From Oscillospiraceae bacterium (lineage in GTDB: Bacteria; Bacillota_A; Clostridia; Oscillospirales; Oscillospiraceae), in the NCBI GenBank assembly GCA_017537045.1, contig JAFYLN010000121.1:1-5515 (forward strand): DNA of 5,515 nucleotides, written 5' to 3'. The notes beneath the pieces were generated by a model, which saw only the letters and a program-made list of their open reading frames with translations, had not been told where the DNA came from and did no database searches. Both the position numbers and the translations under genes were made by a program. Shown here piece by piece: positions 1 through 4,955 of the stretch. Numbering within the stretch: position 1 is the stretch's first letter; every line of letters begins with the position of its first letter.

Positions 1-399
1 GGCACCAGGACCGTCATGACTGGCTCTGTCAGTCGAGGGCATGAGAATGCGTCTCAGAGCTTACAGATGACTGAGCGCCCTCTGATGAGTCCTGACGAGT
101 TGAAGTCCATGAAGCCTGGCTCGTTTATCGTAATGAAAACAGGCGCCCATCCCTTCATCTCCAAGCTGAAGCTGTTCACCAAGTGGGGCATTGCCTTTGA
201 CAAGGGCGTATTCACCGTCCCAGACAAGGCAGCTCGTACCGTTTACTATGCCTGTAAGGAAACAATCCTTGCTGCAGTCGACGGTGCATTCCCCAACACA
301 CGGCCTCCTGCTGGCTCCTACAAGGCCCAGGGCGGCGAAACTATGAGTGACCAGGAGCTGGAACAGAAGCGAAGCACGCCCGTCCGCACATCGGTATAG
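1..399 (+). CDS. VirD4/TraG-family conjugation coupling protein, C-terminal fragment (5' end outside window)
   Basis: This is the last 132 residues of a type IV secretion coupling protein. Such proteins are membrane-anchored ATPases that bring the relaxase-DNA complex to the mating channel. The reading frame is open to the left edge, so the first ATG in the window (position 16) is internal and not a start. The recognisable part is the segment reading TERPLMSPDEL, then GSFIVMKTGAHP, then KLKLFTKWGI, which matches my memory of the tail of VirD4-like proteins in Clostridial ICEs. The Walker A and B motifs would lie upstream and cannot be checked. The last ~25 residues are polar and poorly conserved-looking. 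The TAG stop overlaps the ribosome binding site of the next gene, so the two are probably co-transcribed. The family call rests on recalled sequence, not on a search. Confidence 0.8.
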   Translation, partial: GTRTVMTGSVSRGHENASQSLQMTERPLMSPDELKSMKPGSFIVMKTGAHPFISKLKLFTKWGIAFDKGVFTVPDKAARTVYYACKETILAAVDGAFPNTRPPAGSYKAQGGETMSDQELEQKRSTPVRTSV

Positions 400-406
400 G
401 AGGTGA
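398..406 (+). promoter_or_regulatory. Ribosome binding site that fixes the GTG start at 411
   Basis: AGGAGGTG, nearly a full anti-Shine-Dalgarno match, overlaps the last base of the TAG stop of the upstream gene and ends 4 nt before GTG 411. It supports the non-ATG start and tight coupling of the two genes. Confidence 0.75.
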
Positions 407-410
407 ATCT

Positions 411-668
411 GTGTCCTTTTTCGAAAAGCTGTATAGAAATGACGAGCTTCCCAACCGTGCGAAGCTCGTCTACATCTACCTCTATGACCGCAGGGATGTT
501 GTAGGCAAGGCATGGCCAAGCGTAAAACGGATCGCCAAGGATCTCAGCATCTCCGAAAAGACCGCCCGGAGAGCCATCCAAGACCTTGAGAAAGCGGGTC
601 TTATCCGGAAGGAATATGCGTACCGTAAAAACGGATCTCACACCAGCAACCGCTATTACTTGCTCTGA
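411..668 (+). CDS. Small winged helix-turn-helix protein (HTH_36-like) of an ICE
   Basis: This is an 85-residue protein that is almost entirely one DNA-binding domain. Residues ~14-30 (NRAKLVYIYLYDRRD) form the first helix, WPSVKRIAKDLSISEKTARRAI (35-56) the helix-turn-helix, and residues ~57-84 the third helix and beta wing ending in SNRYYLL. This is the pattern of the HTH_36 family, found in plasmid replication initiators and in short ICE-borne regulators. The start is GTG at 411, supported by AGGAGGTG at 399-406, which abuts the stop of the coupling protein. The intergenic gap is only 11 bp, so it is probably translated from the same mRNA. No replication-initiator catalytic domain is present. 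It could regulate transfer genes or assist element replication; the sequence does not decide between them. Confidence 0.8.
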   Translation: MSFFEKLYRNDELPNRAKLVYIYLYDRRDVVGKAWPSVKRIAKDLSISEKTARRAIQDLEKAGLIRKEYAYRKNGSHTSNRYYLL

Positions 669-795
669 TTTTTCTTTCTGCATCCAACCAAGGGGGTAGT
701 CTGCCCAAATGGTGGCAGTAGCCTCGTGTCAATTTGATACCCCAACTAAAATACCAGCTTAAGAGTATTTACAGCAGAAAGGAAAGATATAAAGA
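669..795. other. Non-coding stretch after the ICE genes, with weak nested inverted repeats
   Basis: No convincing gene lies between the stop at 668 and the hairpin at 796. A T-rich patch follows the stop at 668-678, but with no strong hairpin before it. GGGGTA (693-698) pairs with TACCCC (738-743), and CTGCC (701-705) with GGCAG (714-718) nested inside, giving a possible two-part stem-loop. It could be a weak terminator or attenuator, or an element-specific site. I cannot assign it. Confidence 0.3.
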
Positions 796-829
796 GAAGC
801 CCTGCCATTCTTCGGAATGGCAGGGCTTC
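796..829 (-). terminator. Rho-independent terminator of the sigma/anti-sigma operon
   Basis: This is a perfect 15-bp inverted repeat (796-810 with 815-829) around a 4-nt loop. On the minus strand it begins 13 bp after the anti-sigma stop codon and is followed by TCTTTATATCTTTCC, a broken U-rich tract. On the plus strand the downstream sequence (GAGGTGATCGG) has no T run, so termination of minus-strand transcripts is the more likely role. It may also block plus-strand read-through from the ICE genes. Confidence 0.8.
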
Positions 830-842
830 GAGGTGATCGGAA

Positions 843-1601
843 TTAAGAAACAGGTAACAGCCCAGACAAAATGCTTTCTAGTGCCTGCAACGAGATGCCC
901 GTGGTCTCAATATCGTAGTATACATTGTTGTAGCACAGTTCAACTAAGAATACATCTTGATATCCATAGATAATCAGAGAAATGCCGTTCACTTTAGATG
1001 CGATAGGATTGTCCGACATGATAAACAAATCACGGCACGGTTCACCAAATTGAGACAAAGCAATCCGCACCTCACCGCCGTTGTCGGCTACAGCTTCAAT
1101 CACAAAATCGTGCGGTGTATATTGTCCCGAAGATGGTTCAGTGGGCACATCTACGGTATAATGCGAATTAACTTCAAAGTCAGCTGGTATATGGGAAATG
1201 AACTCATCATATTGCATTCCTGTCGCATCGTGAAAAGCACTCGAAATAGCATCGGAATTCTCATAGAAAGAAAGCTCGATATCCATGTCTGCTGAAATGA
1301 ATTTGATTAATTCGTTAACTTCCAGTAGATTGATATGTTGCGGATCTTTGGTTTCCGTTCCATCAATTCTCTGTTCGGTATTCTCTGTCGGCTGGCTATT
1401 CAACTGCAATCCGGGGTTATCCGTTGGAGTGGTGTCACCAAGCATCAGTGTGCCACACCACAGAGCTAATGCTAGGCAGGCTGCTATAGCACCCCACTTC
1501 ATCCACGCAAGTCTCTTCCTGCTATTGGTAGCGGTTTCACTACGCTCCAGAATGTCATCATCAACTTCGTTGAAGCCATTATAAAGATCTTTCCTATTCA
1601 C
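843..1601 (-). CDS. Putative membrane-anchored anti-sigma factor
   Basis: This 252-residue protein has a cytoplasmic N-terminus of ~33 residues (starting NRKDLYNGFNEVDDDILERSE), one transmembrane helix at ~36-54, and an extracytoplasmic remainder. A low-complexity linker rich in T, N, P and E (~56-88) leads to a ~160-residue domain I do not recognise. This topology, with the position directly after an ECF sigma gene, is that of single-pass anti-sigma factors: the N-terminus would hold the sigma factor and the outer domain would sense the signal. No zinc-binding HxxxCxxC (ZAS) motif is visible in the N-terminus, so it would belong to a non-ZAS group. The start is GTG at 1601, supported by AAGGAGG at 1611-1617. 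It overlaps the sigma gene by 8 bp, suggesting translational coupling. The anti-sigma function is inferred from context and topology, not from a recognised domain. Confidence 0.7.
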   Translation of the reverse strand: MNRKDLYNGFNEVDDDILERSETATNSRKRLAWMKWGAIAACLALALWCGTLMLGDTTPTDNPGLQLNSQPTENTEQRIDGTETKDPQHINLLEVNELIKFISADMDIELSFYENSDAISSAFHDATGMQYDEFISHIPADFEVNSHYTVDVPTEPSSGQYTPHDFVIEAVADNGGEVRIALSQFGEPCRDLFIMSDNPIASKVNGISLIIYGYQDVFLVELCYNNVYYDIETTGISLQALESILSGLLPVS

Positions 1602-2157
1602 TGAAGAATCCCTCCTTAATGAGATGAGTTTTCAGCTTCTTCCGTGTCCGGCTCAAGATCACCATGACATTGTTCTCGGTCAGGCCATACCGGTTAGCAA
1701 TCTCTGCCACAGGCTCAGTGAAGAAATAGCGGCGCACGAACACATTCCCATCCCGCTCCGGCAATACCCGGATGAAATACCGAATGCACTGCCCAAGTTC
1801 CTTAGCCTCATATTCGCTCTCCATATCTGTCTCACTGGCAAGACACTCTGCCAGCTCATCCAGGACGAGGACAATCTCGCCGCCGCCACGCTTTTTCGCA
1901 GTCCAGGCATTATAACGGTTGAACGAGAGATTGCGGGTGATCTTCGCCAGAAACATCTGAAGCTTTGTAGGCTTTTGCGGAGGTATTGCATTCCAGGTGT
2001 TCAGCCAAGTGTCGTTAACGCATTCCTCGGAATCCTCTTTGTTGTGCAGGATATTATCAGCAATAGCAAAGCAATAAGCACCGTACTTGCTGTCGGTTTC
2101 CTTGATTGCATCTGCATTTCTTTGGCAGTAGAGCTCTACAATTCGACTATCATCCAC
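1594..2157 (-). CDS. ECF-type RNA polymerase sigma factor (sigma-70 family)
   Basis: This 187-residue sigma factor contains only the two core domains of extracytoplasmic-function sigma factors. Region 2 spans ~20-88 and includes the typical segment DSEECVNDTWLNTWNAIPP (42-60), followed by FLAKITRNLSFNRYNAW. A flexible linker covers ~89-120. Region 4 spans ~124-180, with VAEIANRYGLTENNVMVILSRTRKKL as the helix-turn-helix that would read the -35 element. It would direct RNA polymerase to a small regulon when released by its anti-sigma partner, the next gene, which overlaps by 8 bp. The start is GTG at 2157, with AAAGGAGGT at 2164-2172; an ATG 4 bp inside is out of frame. Transcription is probably from the TATAAT promoter at 2238-2265. 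The regulon cannot be told from this window. Confidence 0.9.
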   Translation of the reverse strand: MDDSRIVELYCQRNADAIKETDSKYGAYCFAIADNILHNKEDSEECVNDTWLNTWNAIPPQKPTKLQMFLAKITRNLSFNRYNAWTAKKRGGGEIVLVLDELAECLASETDMESEYEAKELGQCIRYFIRVLPERDGNVFVRRYFFTEPVAEIANRYGLTENNVMVILSRTRKKLKTHLIKEGFFSE

Positions 2158-2223
2158 GGCAATACCTCCTTTCGGTGTTCTAAAGGTCCCTTCACCCTAT
2201 AAGACAGGAAATTATGCTAATAC

Positions 2224-2252
2224 CTTACAATGTTTTTATTATAGCGTATAAT
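2224..2252 (+). promoter_or_regulatory. Candidate plus-strand promoter interleaved with the sigma promoter
   Basis: CTTACA (2224-2229, four of six bases matching TTGACA) lies 17 bp upstream of a perfect TATAAT (2247-2252). Each strand's -10 sits in the spacer of the other strand's promoter. Transcription would start near 2259 and run into the hairpin at 2290. The region is AT-rich, so one of the two TATAAT matches could be chance. Confidence 0.35.
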
Positions 2253-2265
2253 TATCTCTCTGCAA
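2238..2265 (-). promoter_or_regulatory. Sigma-A-type promoter of the ECF sigma/anti-sigma operon
   Basis: Read on the minus strand, TTGCAG (2265-2260) is separated by 16 bp from a perfect TATAAT (2243-2238). Transcription would begin near 2231, giving a leader of roughly 75 nt before the GTG at 2157. No obvious ECF-type autoregulatory promoter was seen, but such motifs vary by group. Confidence 0.65.
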
Positions 2266-2360
2266 GGCCAAGTTCATAAAGGCAAGATGATACCCCAGGG
2301 TGTTGTGGTTTCTCAAGGTTGGAAACCGCAGCATCCTGGGGTGTAATTCTGCGTTTTGGC
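2259..2360 (+). ncRNA. Candidate small structured RNA (speculative)
   Basis: A plus-strand transcript from the promoter-like sequence at 2224-2252 would contain the long hairpin at 2290-2344, then T-rich sequence (GTAATTCTGCGTTTTGG). No open reading frame of note exists here on either strand. The case rests on the promoter-like match and on the four positions in the hairpin that pair as G-U only in plus-strand RNA. The end is approximate. The hairpin could instead be a repeat-element relic or a terminator for an unseen transcript. Confidence 0.25.
2290..2344 (+). repeat. Long near-perfect hairpin with G-U pairs on the plus strand
   Basis: The left arm (2290-2312) pairs with the right arm (2322-2344) over 23 bp around a 9-nt loop. 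Four pairs are G-U when read as plus-strand RNA, and the other 19 are Watson-Crick. On the minus strand the same four positions become A-C mismatches, so any RNA structure favours the plus strand. The outer stem contains ACCCCAGG/CCTGGGGT and the inner stem GGTTTC/GAAACC. Confidence 0.6.
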
Positions 2361-2426
2361 TTTGTAGCGGATTTGTGTCTCCAGAATGAGGTGGGCATGG
2401 ATAATTATATTTCTATCGGCTACAAA
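2361..2426. repeat. 12-bp inverted repeat (one mismatch), 42-bp spacer
   Basis: TTTGTAGCGGAT (2361-2372) matches the reverse complement of ATCGGCTACAAA (2415-2426) at 11 of 12 positions. It follows the long hairpin and lies downstream of the XRE gene on the minus strand. It may be part of one larger structured or repeat element with the hairpin. The rest of the gene-free stretch, up to 2463, shows nothing else clear. Confidence 0.4.
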
Positions 2427-2463
2427 CAGAAAATTTTGAGTTTGCGTAATCAATGATATGGAG

Positions 2464-2781
2464 TTACGGCTTGTTCTTCAACAGACCGCGCACCAGCAAG
2501 GAAATCGTGTCCAATTGCTCATCGTCAAGGCGCTTCAAATCGGCAATCAGTTTCTGGAGCTTCTCTGGATTATTATTCTCATCGTCAAAGAAAGCACTGG
2601 GTGAGATGTTCAGATACTCGCAAATGTAAAAGAATACCGACATAGACGGCAACGCTTTACCACATTCGATATTACTGATATACCCGGAGTTCTGTCCAAT
2701 GGACAGACTCATATCGCGGGATGATACGCCTTTCTTTGCCCGGAGCCGTGCCAATCTAGCGGGGAATTCATCTTCATACAT
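2464..2781 (-). CDS. Cro/C1-type (XRE) helix-turn-helix transcriptional regulator
   Basis: This is a 105-residue DNA-binding protein. The XRE helix-turn-helix occupies ~10-62: RLARLRAKKGVSSRDMSLSIG, then the recognition region QNSGYISNIECGKALPSM, then VFFYICEYLNISPSAFFD. The C-terminal ~40 residues (NPEKLQKLIADLKRLDDEQLDTI) look like a short helical dimerisation tail. The start is ATG at 2781, preceded by GAGGGTGGTGAT 6 nt upstream. The same frame is open further to 2943, but the extra 54 residues read as hydrophobic and unlike the family, and they would cover the divergent promoter region. It is transcribed away from the SLOG gene, with the inverted repeat at 2837-2872 between them, so it probably represses that promoter and perhaps its own. 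Such regulators are common on Clostridial mobile elements. Confidence 0.85.
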   Translation of the reverse strand: MYEDEFPARLARLRAKKGVSSRDMSLSIGQNSGYISNIECGKALPSMSVFFYICEYLNISPSAFFDDENNNPEKLQKLIADLKRLDDEQLDTISLLVRGLLKNKP

Positions 2782-2836
2782 AAATATCACCACCCTCTGT
2801 AATATTCTATCCCATAGAACACGCAAAACCGTGAGA

Positions 2837-2872
2837 ATCATTCCGACAATTCTGTTGCATCGTCGGAATGAT
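2837..2872. promoter_or_regulatory. Probable operator: 11-bp perfect inverted repeat over the SLOG promoter
   Basis: ATCATTCCGAC (2837-2847) and GTCGGAATGAT (2862-2872) are exact inverted copies with a 14-bp spacer. The -35 element lies inside the spacer and the right half-site lies between -35 and -10, so a bound dimer or pair of dimers would block RNA polymerase. The divergent XRE protein is the obvious candidate ligand; this is inferred from position. Confidence 0.6.
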
Positions 2873-2883
2873 GGTGATATAAT
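2855..2883 (+). promoter_or_regulatory. Sigma-A promoter of the SLOG-lipoprotein operon
   Basis: TTGCAT (2855-2860), a 17-bp spacer, and a perfect TATAAT (2878-2883). Transcription should start near 2890, about 65 nt upstream of the ATG at 2957. It is overlapped by the inverted repeat described as the operator. Confidence 0.75.
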
Positions 2884-2956
2884 ACTGCAAAGTGTAGGAA
2901 ATAATCTTACAACCAATGCCGCTGCGACATTAGGCAACCACAAGAGGGTGATAGTG

Positions 2957-3448
2957 ATGCCAACGGAAGCTGAAATGCGATTACATCGTTGCTGCTTTAC
3001 CGGACACCGTCCTGAGAAGTTGAGTCAGTCCGAGAAAGAAATCAGGGCAGCTTTGCGAAAGGAAATCAATCAGGCAATTCAGGATGGTCTCACCGTATTC
3101 ATAACTGGAATGGCACGCGGAGTCGACCTCTGGGCTGCAGAGATCGTCCTGGAAATGCGAAAGCGGAATAATGCGGTCAAGCTAATCTGTGCTATCCCGC
3201 ATGAAGGATTTGAAGCCCGGTGGTCAGCAGATTGGAAACAGCTCTACAGATATGTGCAAGAGGAAGCTGACCTTGTGCGAATCATCTGTAAAGGATACCA
3301 CTCCGGGGTATATCAGATTCGAAACGCATGGATGGTCAATCATAGCTCCAGGGTAATTGCAGTATTCAATGGGCAGCCAAGTGGAACCAAGAATACGATA
3401 GACTATGCTCACCGGCAAGGAGTCCCGGTGATACAGCTTGAGGGGTAG
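2957..3448 (+). CDS. SLOG-family protein (DUF1273/YpsA-like)
   Basis: This 163-residue protein has a Rossmann-like fold of the SLOG (SMF/DprA-LOG) superfamily, proposed to bind or process nucleotides or related ligands. Landmarks are CCFTGHRP (12-19) after the first strand, TGMARGVDLWAAE (50-62, the glycine-rich ligand loop), ICAIPHEGF (77-85) and NGQPSGTKNTIDYA (138-151). The length fits the single-domain members. The start is ATG at 2957, supported by GAGGGTG at 2944-2950 and by the promoter at 2855-2883. The frame is open further upstream, but that part overlaps the divergent promoter region. It precedes a lipoprotein gene by 3 bp, so they form an operon, probably controlled by the divergent XRE regulator. 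Members of this family are frequent on Firmicute phages, plasmids and ICEs; their molecular role is poorly known, and this one's ligand cannot be stated. Confidence 0.85.
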   Translation: MPTEAEMRLHRCCFTGHRPEKLSQSEKEIRAALRKEINQAIQDGLTVFITGMARGVDLWAAEIVLEMRKRNNAVKLICAIPHEGFEARWSADWKQLYRYVQEEADLVRIICKGYHSGVYQIRNAWMVNHSSRVIAVFNGQPSGTKNTIDYAHRQGVPVIQLEG

Positions 3449-3451
3449 TAA

Positions 3452-3997
3452 ATGAAGAAACTAATATTTGTACTGATCGCTGTACTGATTCTGCTATCAG
3501 CCTGCGGCACCGAAGTCCCAGAGCCAGAGCGATGCTCCCTATGTAACGATCTACCCCGCCATGCCCCGTGTATTATCAATCTCAGTACCGGCGAAAAACT
3601 GGAATTGGATGTGTATGAGCCGCATCCGTTCCTGGTTGGAGAGATAGCTGAAGAACAGCGGGGTGGTTACTTCTCCTTCGTCCGTGGTGCTGGAGTTGAG
3701 GGCTATAAGCTAGGTGCTAAGTCCGTCACGATCACGATCCCAGTAAAGTCCGACCGTCTGGATCAGCAATGCTTCTGCAATAATTGTCGAGAGTTACTTG
3801 CTGATTATAAGAACCAAGGATATGCACTTGTCGATCTGAAAGACGCCGAAAACCCGGTTGTCTATGCGATAAATACCGATACTAAAGCTACTTTCCGCTG
3901 TTATGAGATATCCGTACAGAAAATCAAAGAGGACGGAAAGTACGAAATTACTATCATAGGCACGCTAAAAGATGCAGATTCCCCAAAAGCAAACTAA
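3452..3997 (+). CDS. Cysteine-rich lipoprotein of unknown function
   Basis: This 181-residue secreted protein starts with MKK, a hydrophobic stretch (4-15) and the lipobox LSAC, so Cys18 would be lipidated and the protein anchored to the outer face of the membrane. The mature part has two cysteine clusters: CSLCNDLPRHAPC (28-40) and CFCNNC (107-112). A further Cys sits at 150. Such C-x2-C and C-x-C-x2-C spacings could bind metal or form disulfides. Between them is a beta-rich-looking stretch with STGEKLELDVYEPHP. I recognise no named domain. The start is ATG at 3452, with GAGGGG at 3440-3445. It follows the SLOG gene by 3 bp and is presumably co-transcribed with it, ending at the terminator at 4013-4058. 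Confidence 0.8.
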   Translation: MKKLIFVLIAVLILLSACGTEVPEPERCSLCNDLPRHAPCIINLSTGEKLELDVYEPHPFLVGEIAEEQRGGYFSFVRGAGVEGYKLGAKSVTITIPVKSDRLDQQCFCNNCRELLADYKNQGYALVDLKDAENPVVYAINTDTKATFRCYEISVQKIKEDGKYEITIIGTLKDADSPKAN

Positions 3998-4012
3998 AAT
4001 ACTAGTCTATAA

Positions 4013-4058
4013 AAAGCCATAACCACTGGAGGTAAAGCAATCCAGTGGTTATGGCTTT
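4013..4058. terminator. Bidirectional rho-independent terminator between convergent operons
   Basis: A perfect 18-bp inverted repeat (4013-4030 with 4041-4058) with a 10-nt loop. On the minus strand the GC-rich stem is followed by TTTTTATAG, a good U run that ends the malFG transcript. On the plus strand the stem ends in CTTT followed by GAAATTT, a weaker match that still fits the end of the lipoprotein operon 15 bp upstream. The remaining bases to 4109 show nothing else. Confidence 0.85.
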
Positions 4059-4109
4059 GAAATTTAGAAGAAACAATGAAGTGAGTATCTGTTTTACCTA
4101 GTAAGCTAC

Positions 4110-4955
4110 CTATTCCTTTACTGCACCGGAAACCATACCGTTGATCAGATACTTAGCCAGGAACAGATATAGAATAACGATGGGTACCGCGATGAAGATA
4201 GAACCGGCTGCAAAGCGGGAAAACTCAGTTTCACCCAAACTCATTAGACCAACCGCTACAGTCCAGGTATCCTTGGTTTTCAGCAGGAGCTTAGGCAGGA
4301 TGTAATCGCTCCAGGGCCAGGTAAAAGAGGTCAGCGCCGTATAGACAATGATGGGCATGGAAAGCGGCATGTGGATCTTGCAGAACACCTGGAAATTGGT
4401 TGCGCCATCCAGCCTTGCAGCTTCATCGATGGAATTGGGGATGGAATCGAAGAAGCCCTTTTGAACCATGTAACCCAGGGGCGCACCTGCTGTGTAAATC
4501 AGAATCAGTCCCCAGTGGTTATTGATAAAGTTAAACTGGGTCATCAGCAGATACACGGCAGTCATTCCCATGAAGGAAGGGAACATTCCCAAAACCAGGG
4601 TGGTCTTCATCAGTGCTTTGCGGCTCTTAAACTGGAAGCGAGACATACAGTAGGCCGTCAGAATGGTCAGGAATGTACCCAAGATACAGCTCATGGTAGC
4701 AATGAACAGAGAGTTGCCAAACCATTGAGGATAGTCATACATCGCCGTATCCGTAAACAGCTTATTGAAGCTGTCCATACTATACTCCGATGGGAAGAAG
4801 CCCTCAAAGGAGTAAATGGAGCCGGATGCCGAGAAAGATGCCAGAATCAGCCATAGGCAGGGAAAGAAGAAAATGAACGCTACTGTCAGCAGAATCAGAT
4901 AGGTTAAGCTATAGTCAGCTACCTTTCCCAGACGAATATGTTTTTTCTTTTTCAT
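4110..4955 (-). CDS. malG: ABC transporter permease, MalG-like (maltodextrin-type sugar uptake)
   Basis: This 281-residue inner-membrane permease has about six transmembrane helices (~17-41, 82-104, 114-137, 149-165, 200-216, 250-269). The cytoplasmic EAA loop, which docks on the ATPase, is seen as EAARLDGATNFQVFCKIHMP (178-197) with its invariant glycine at 184. Length and layout match MalG/CUT1-family permeases. It would pair with the upstream permease and an extracellular binding protein to import oligosaccharides. The ATG overlaps the upstream stop codon as ATGA (4952-4955), with GGAGGG at 4965-4970, so translation is coupled. A terminator follows at 4058-4013. The substrate is inferred from resemblance to maltodextrin systems; galactan- or other sugar-specific CUT1 permeases look alike. 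Confidence 0.85.
   Translation of the reverse strand: MKKKKHIRLGKVADYSLTYLILLTVAFIFFFPCLWLILASFSASGSIYSFEGFFPSEYSMDSFNKLFTDTAMYDYPQWFGNSLFIATMSCILGTFLTILTAYCMSRFQFKSRKALMKTTLVLGMFPSFMGMTAVYLLMTQFNFINNHWGLILIYTAGAPLGYMVQKGFFDSIPNSIDEAARLDGATNFQVFCKIHMPLSMPIIVYTALTSFTWPWSDYILPKLLLKTKDTWTVAVGLMSLGETEFSRFAAGSIFIAVPIVILYLFLAKYLINGMVSGAVKE

Noticed and set aside
645..678. Terminator directly after the small wHTH gene (AGCAA/TTGCT then T-rich)
   Set aside because: The stem is only 5 bp with a 10-nt loop, largely inside the gene; too weak to call.
61..683. Two minus-strand open frames opposite the ICE genes
   Set aside because: They are antisense to recognised plus-strand proteins, mutually overlapping, and lack family motifs.
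734..1584. Plus-strand open frames at 734-973, 957-1295 and 1285-1584
   Set aside because: They cross the terminator or lie antisense to the anti-sigma gene; no ribosome binding sites or motifs were evident.
1624..2202. 192-residue plus-strand open frame
   Set aside because: It lies antisense to the ECF sigma gene, has no recognisable motif, and no ribosome binding site was evident. It is a shadow of the real gene.
2784..2835. Promoter for the XRE gene on the minus strand
   Set aside because: TAGAAT- and TATTAC-like -10 candidates exist, but none has a convincing -35 at proper spacing. A promoter must exist here but I cannot place it.
2782..2943. Upstream extension of the XRE reading frame to a 159-residue protein
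   Set aside because: The extra residues are hydrophobic and unlike the family, and they cover the operator and divergent promoter. A good ribosome binding site precedes the ATG at 2781.
2699..2956. Upstream extension of the SLOG reading frame
   Set aside because: It would run antisense into the XRE gene and through the promoter at 2855-2883. The family begins near the CCFTGHRP motif, and the ATG at 2957 has a ribosome binding site.
4371..4856. 161-residue plus-strand open frame
   Set aside because: It is antisense to malG, rich in H and Q as expected of a reverse reading of a membrane protein, with no recognised domain.
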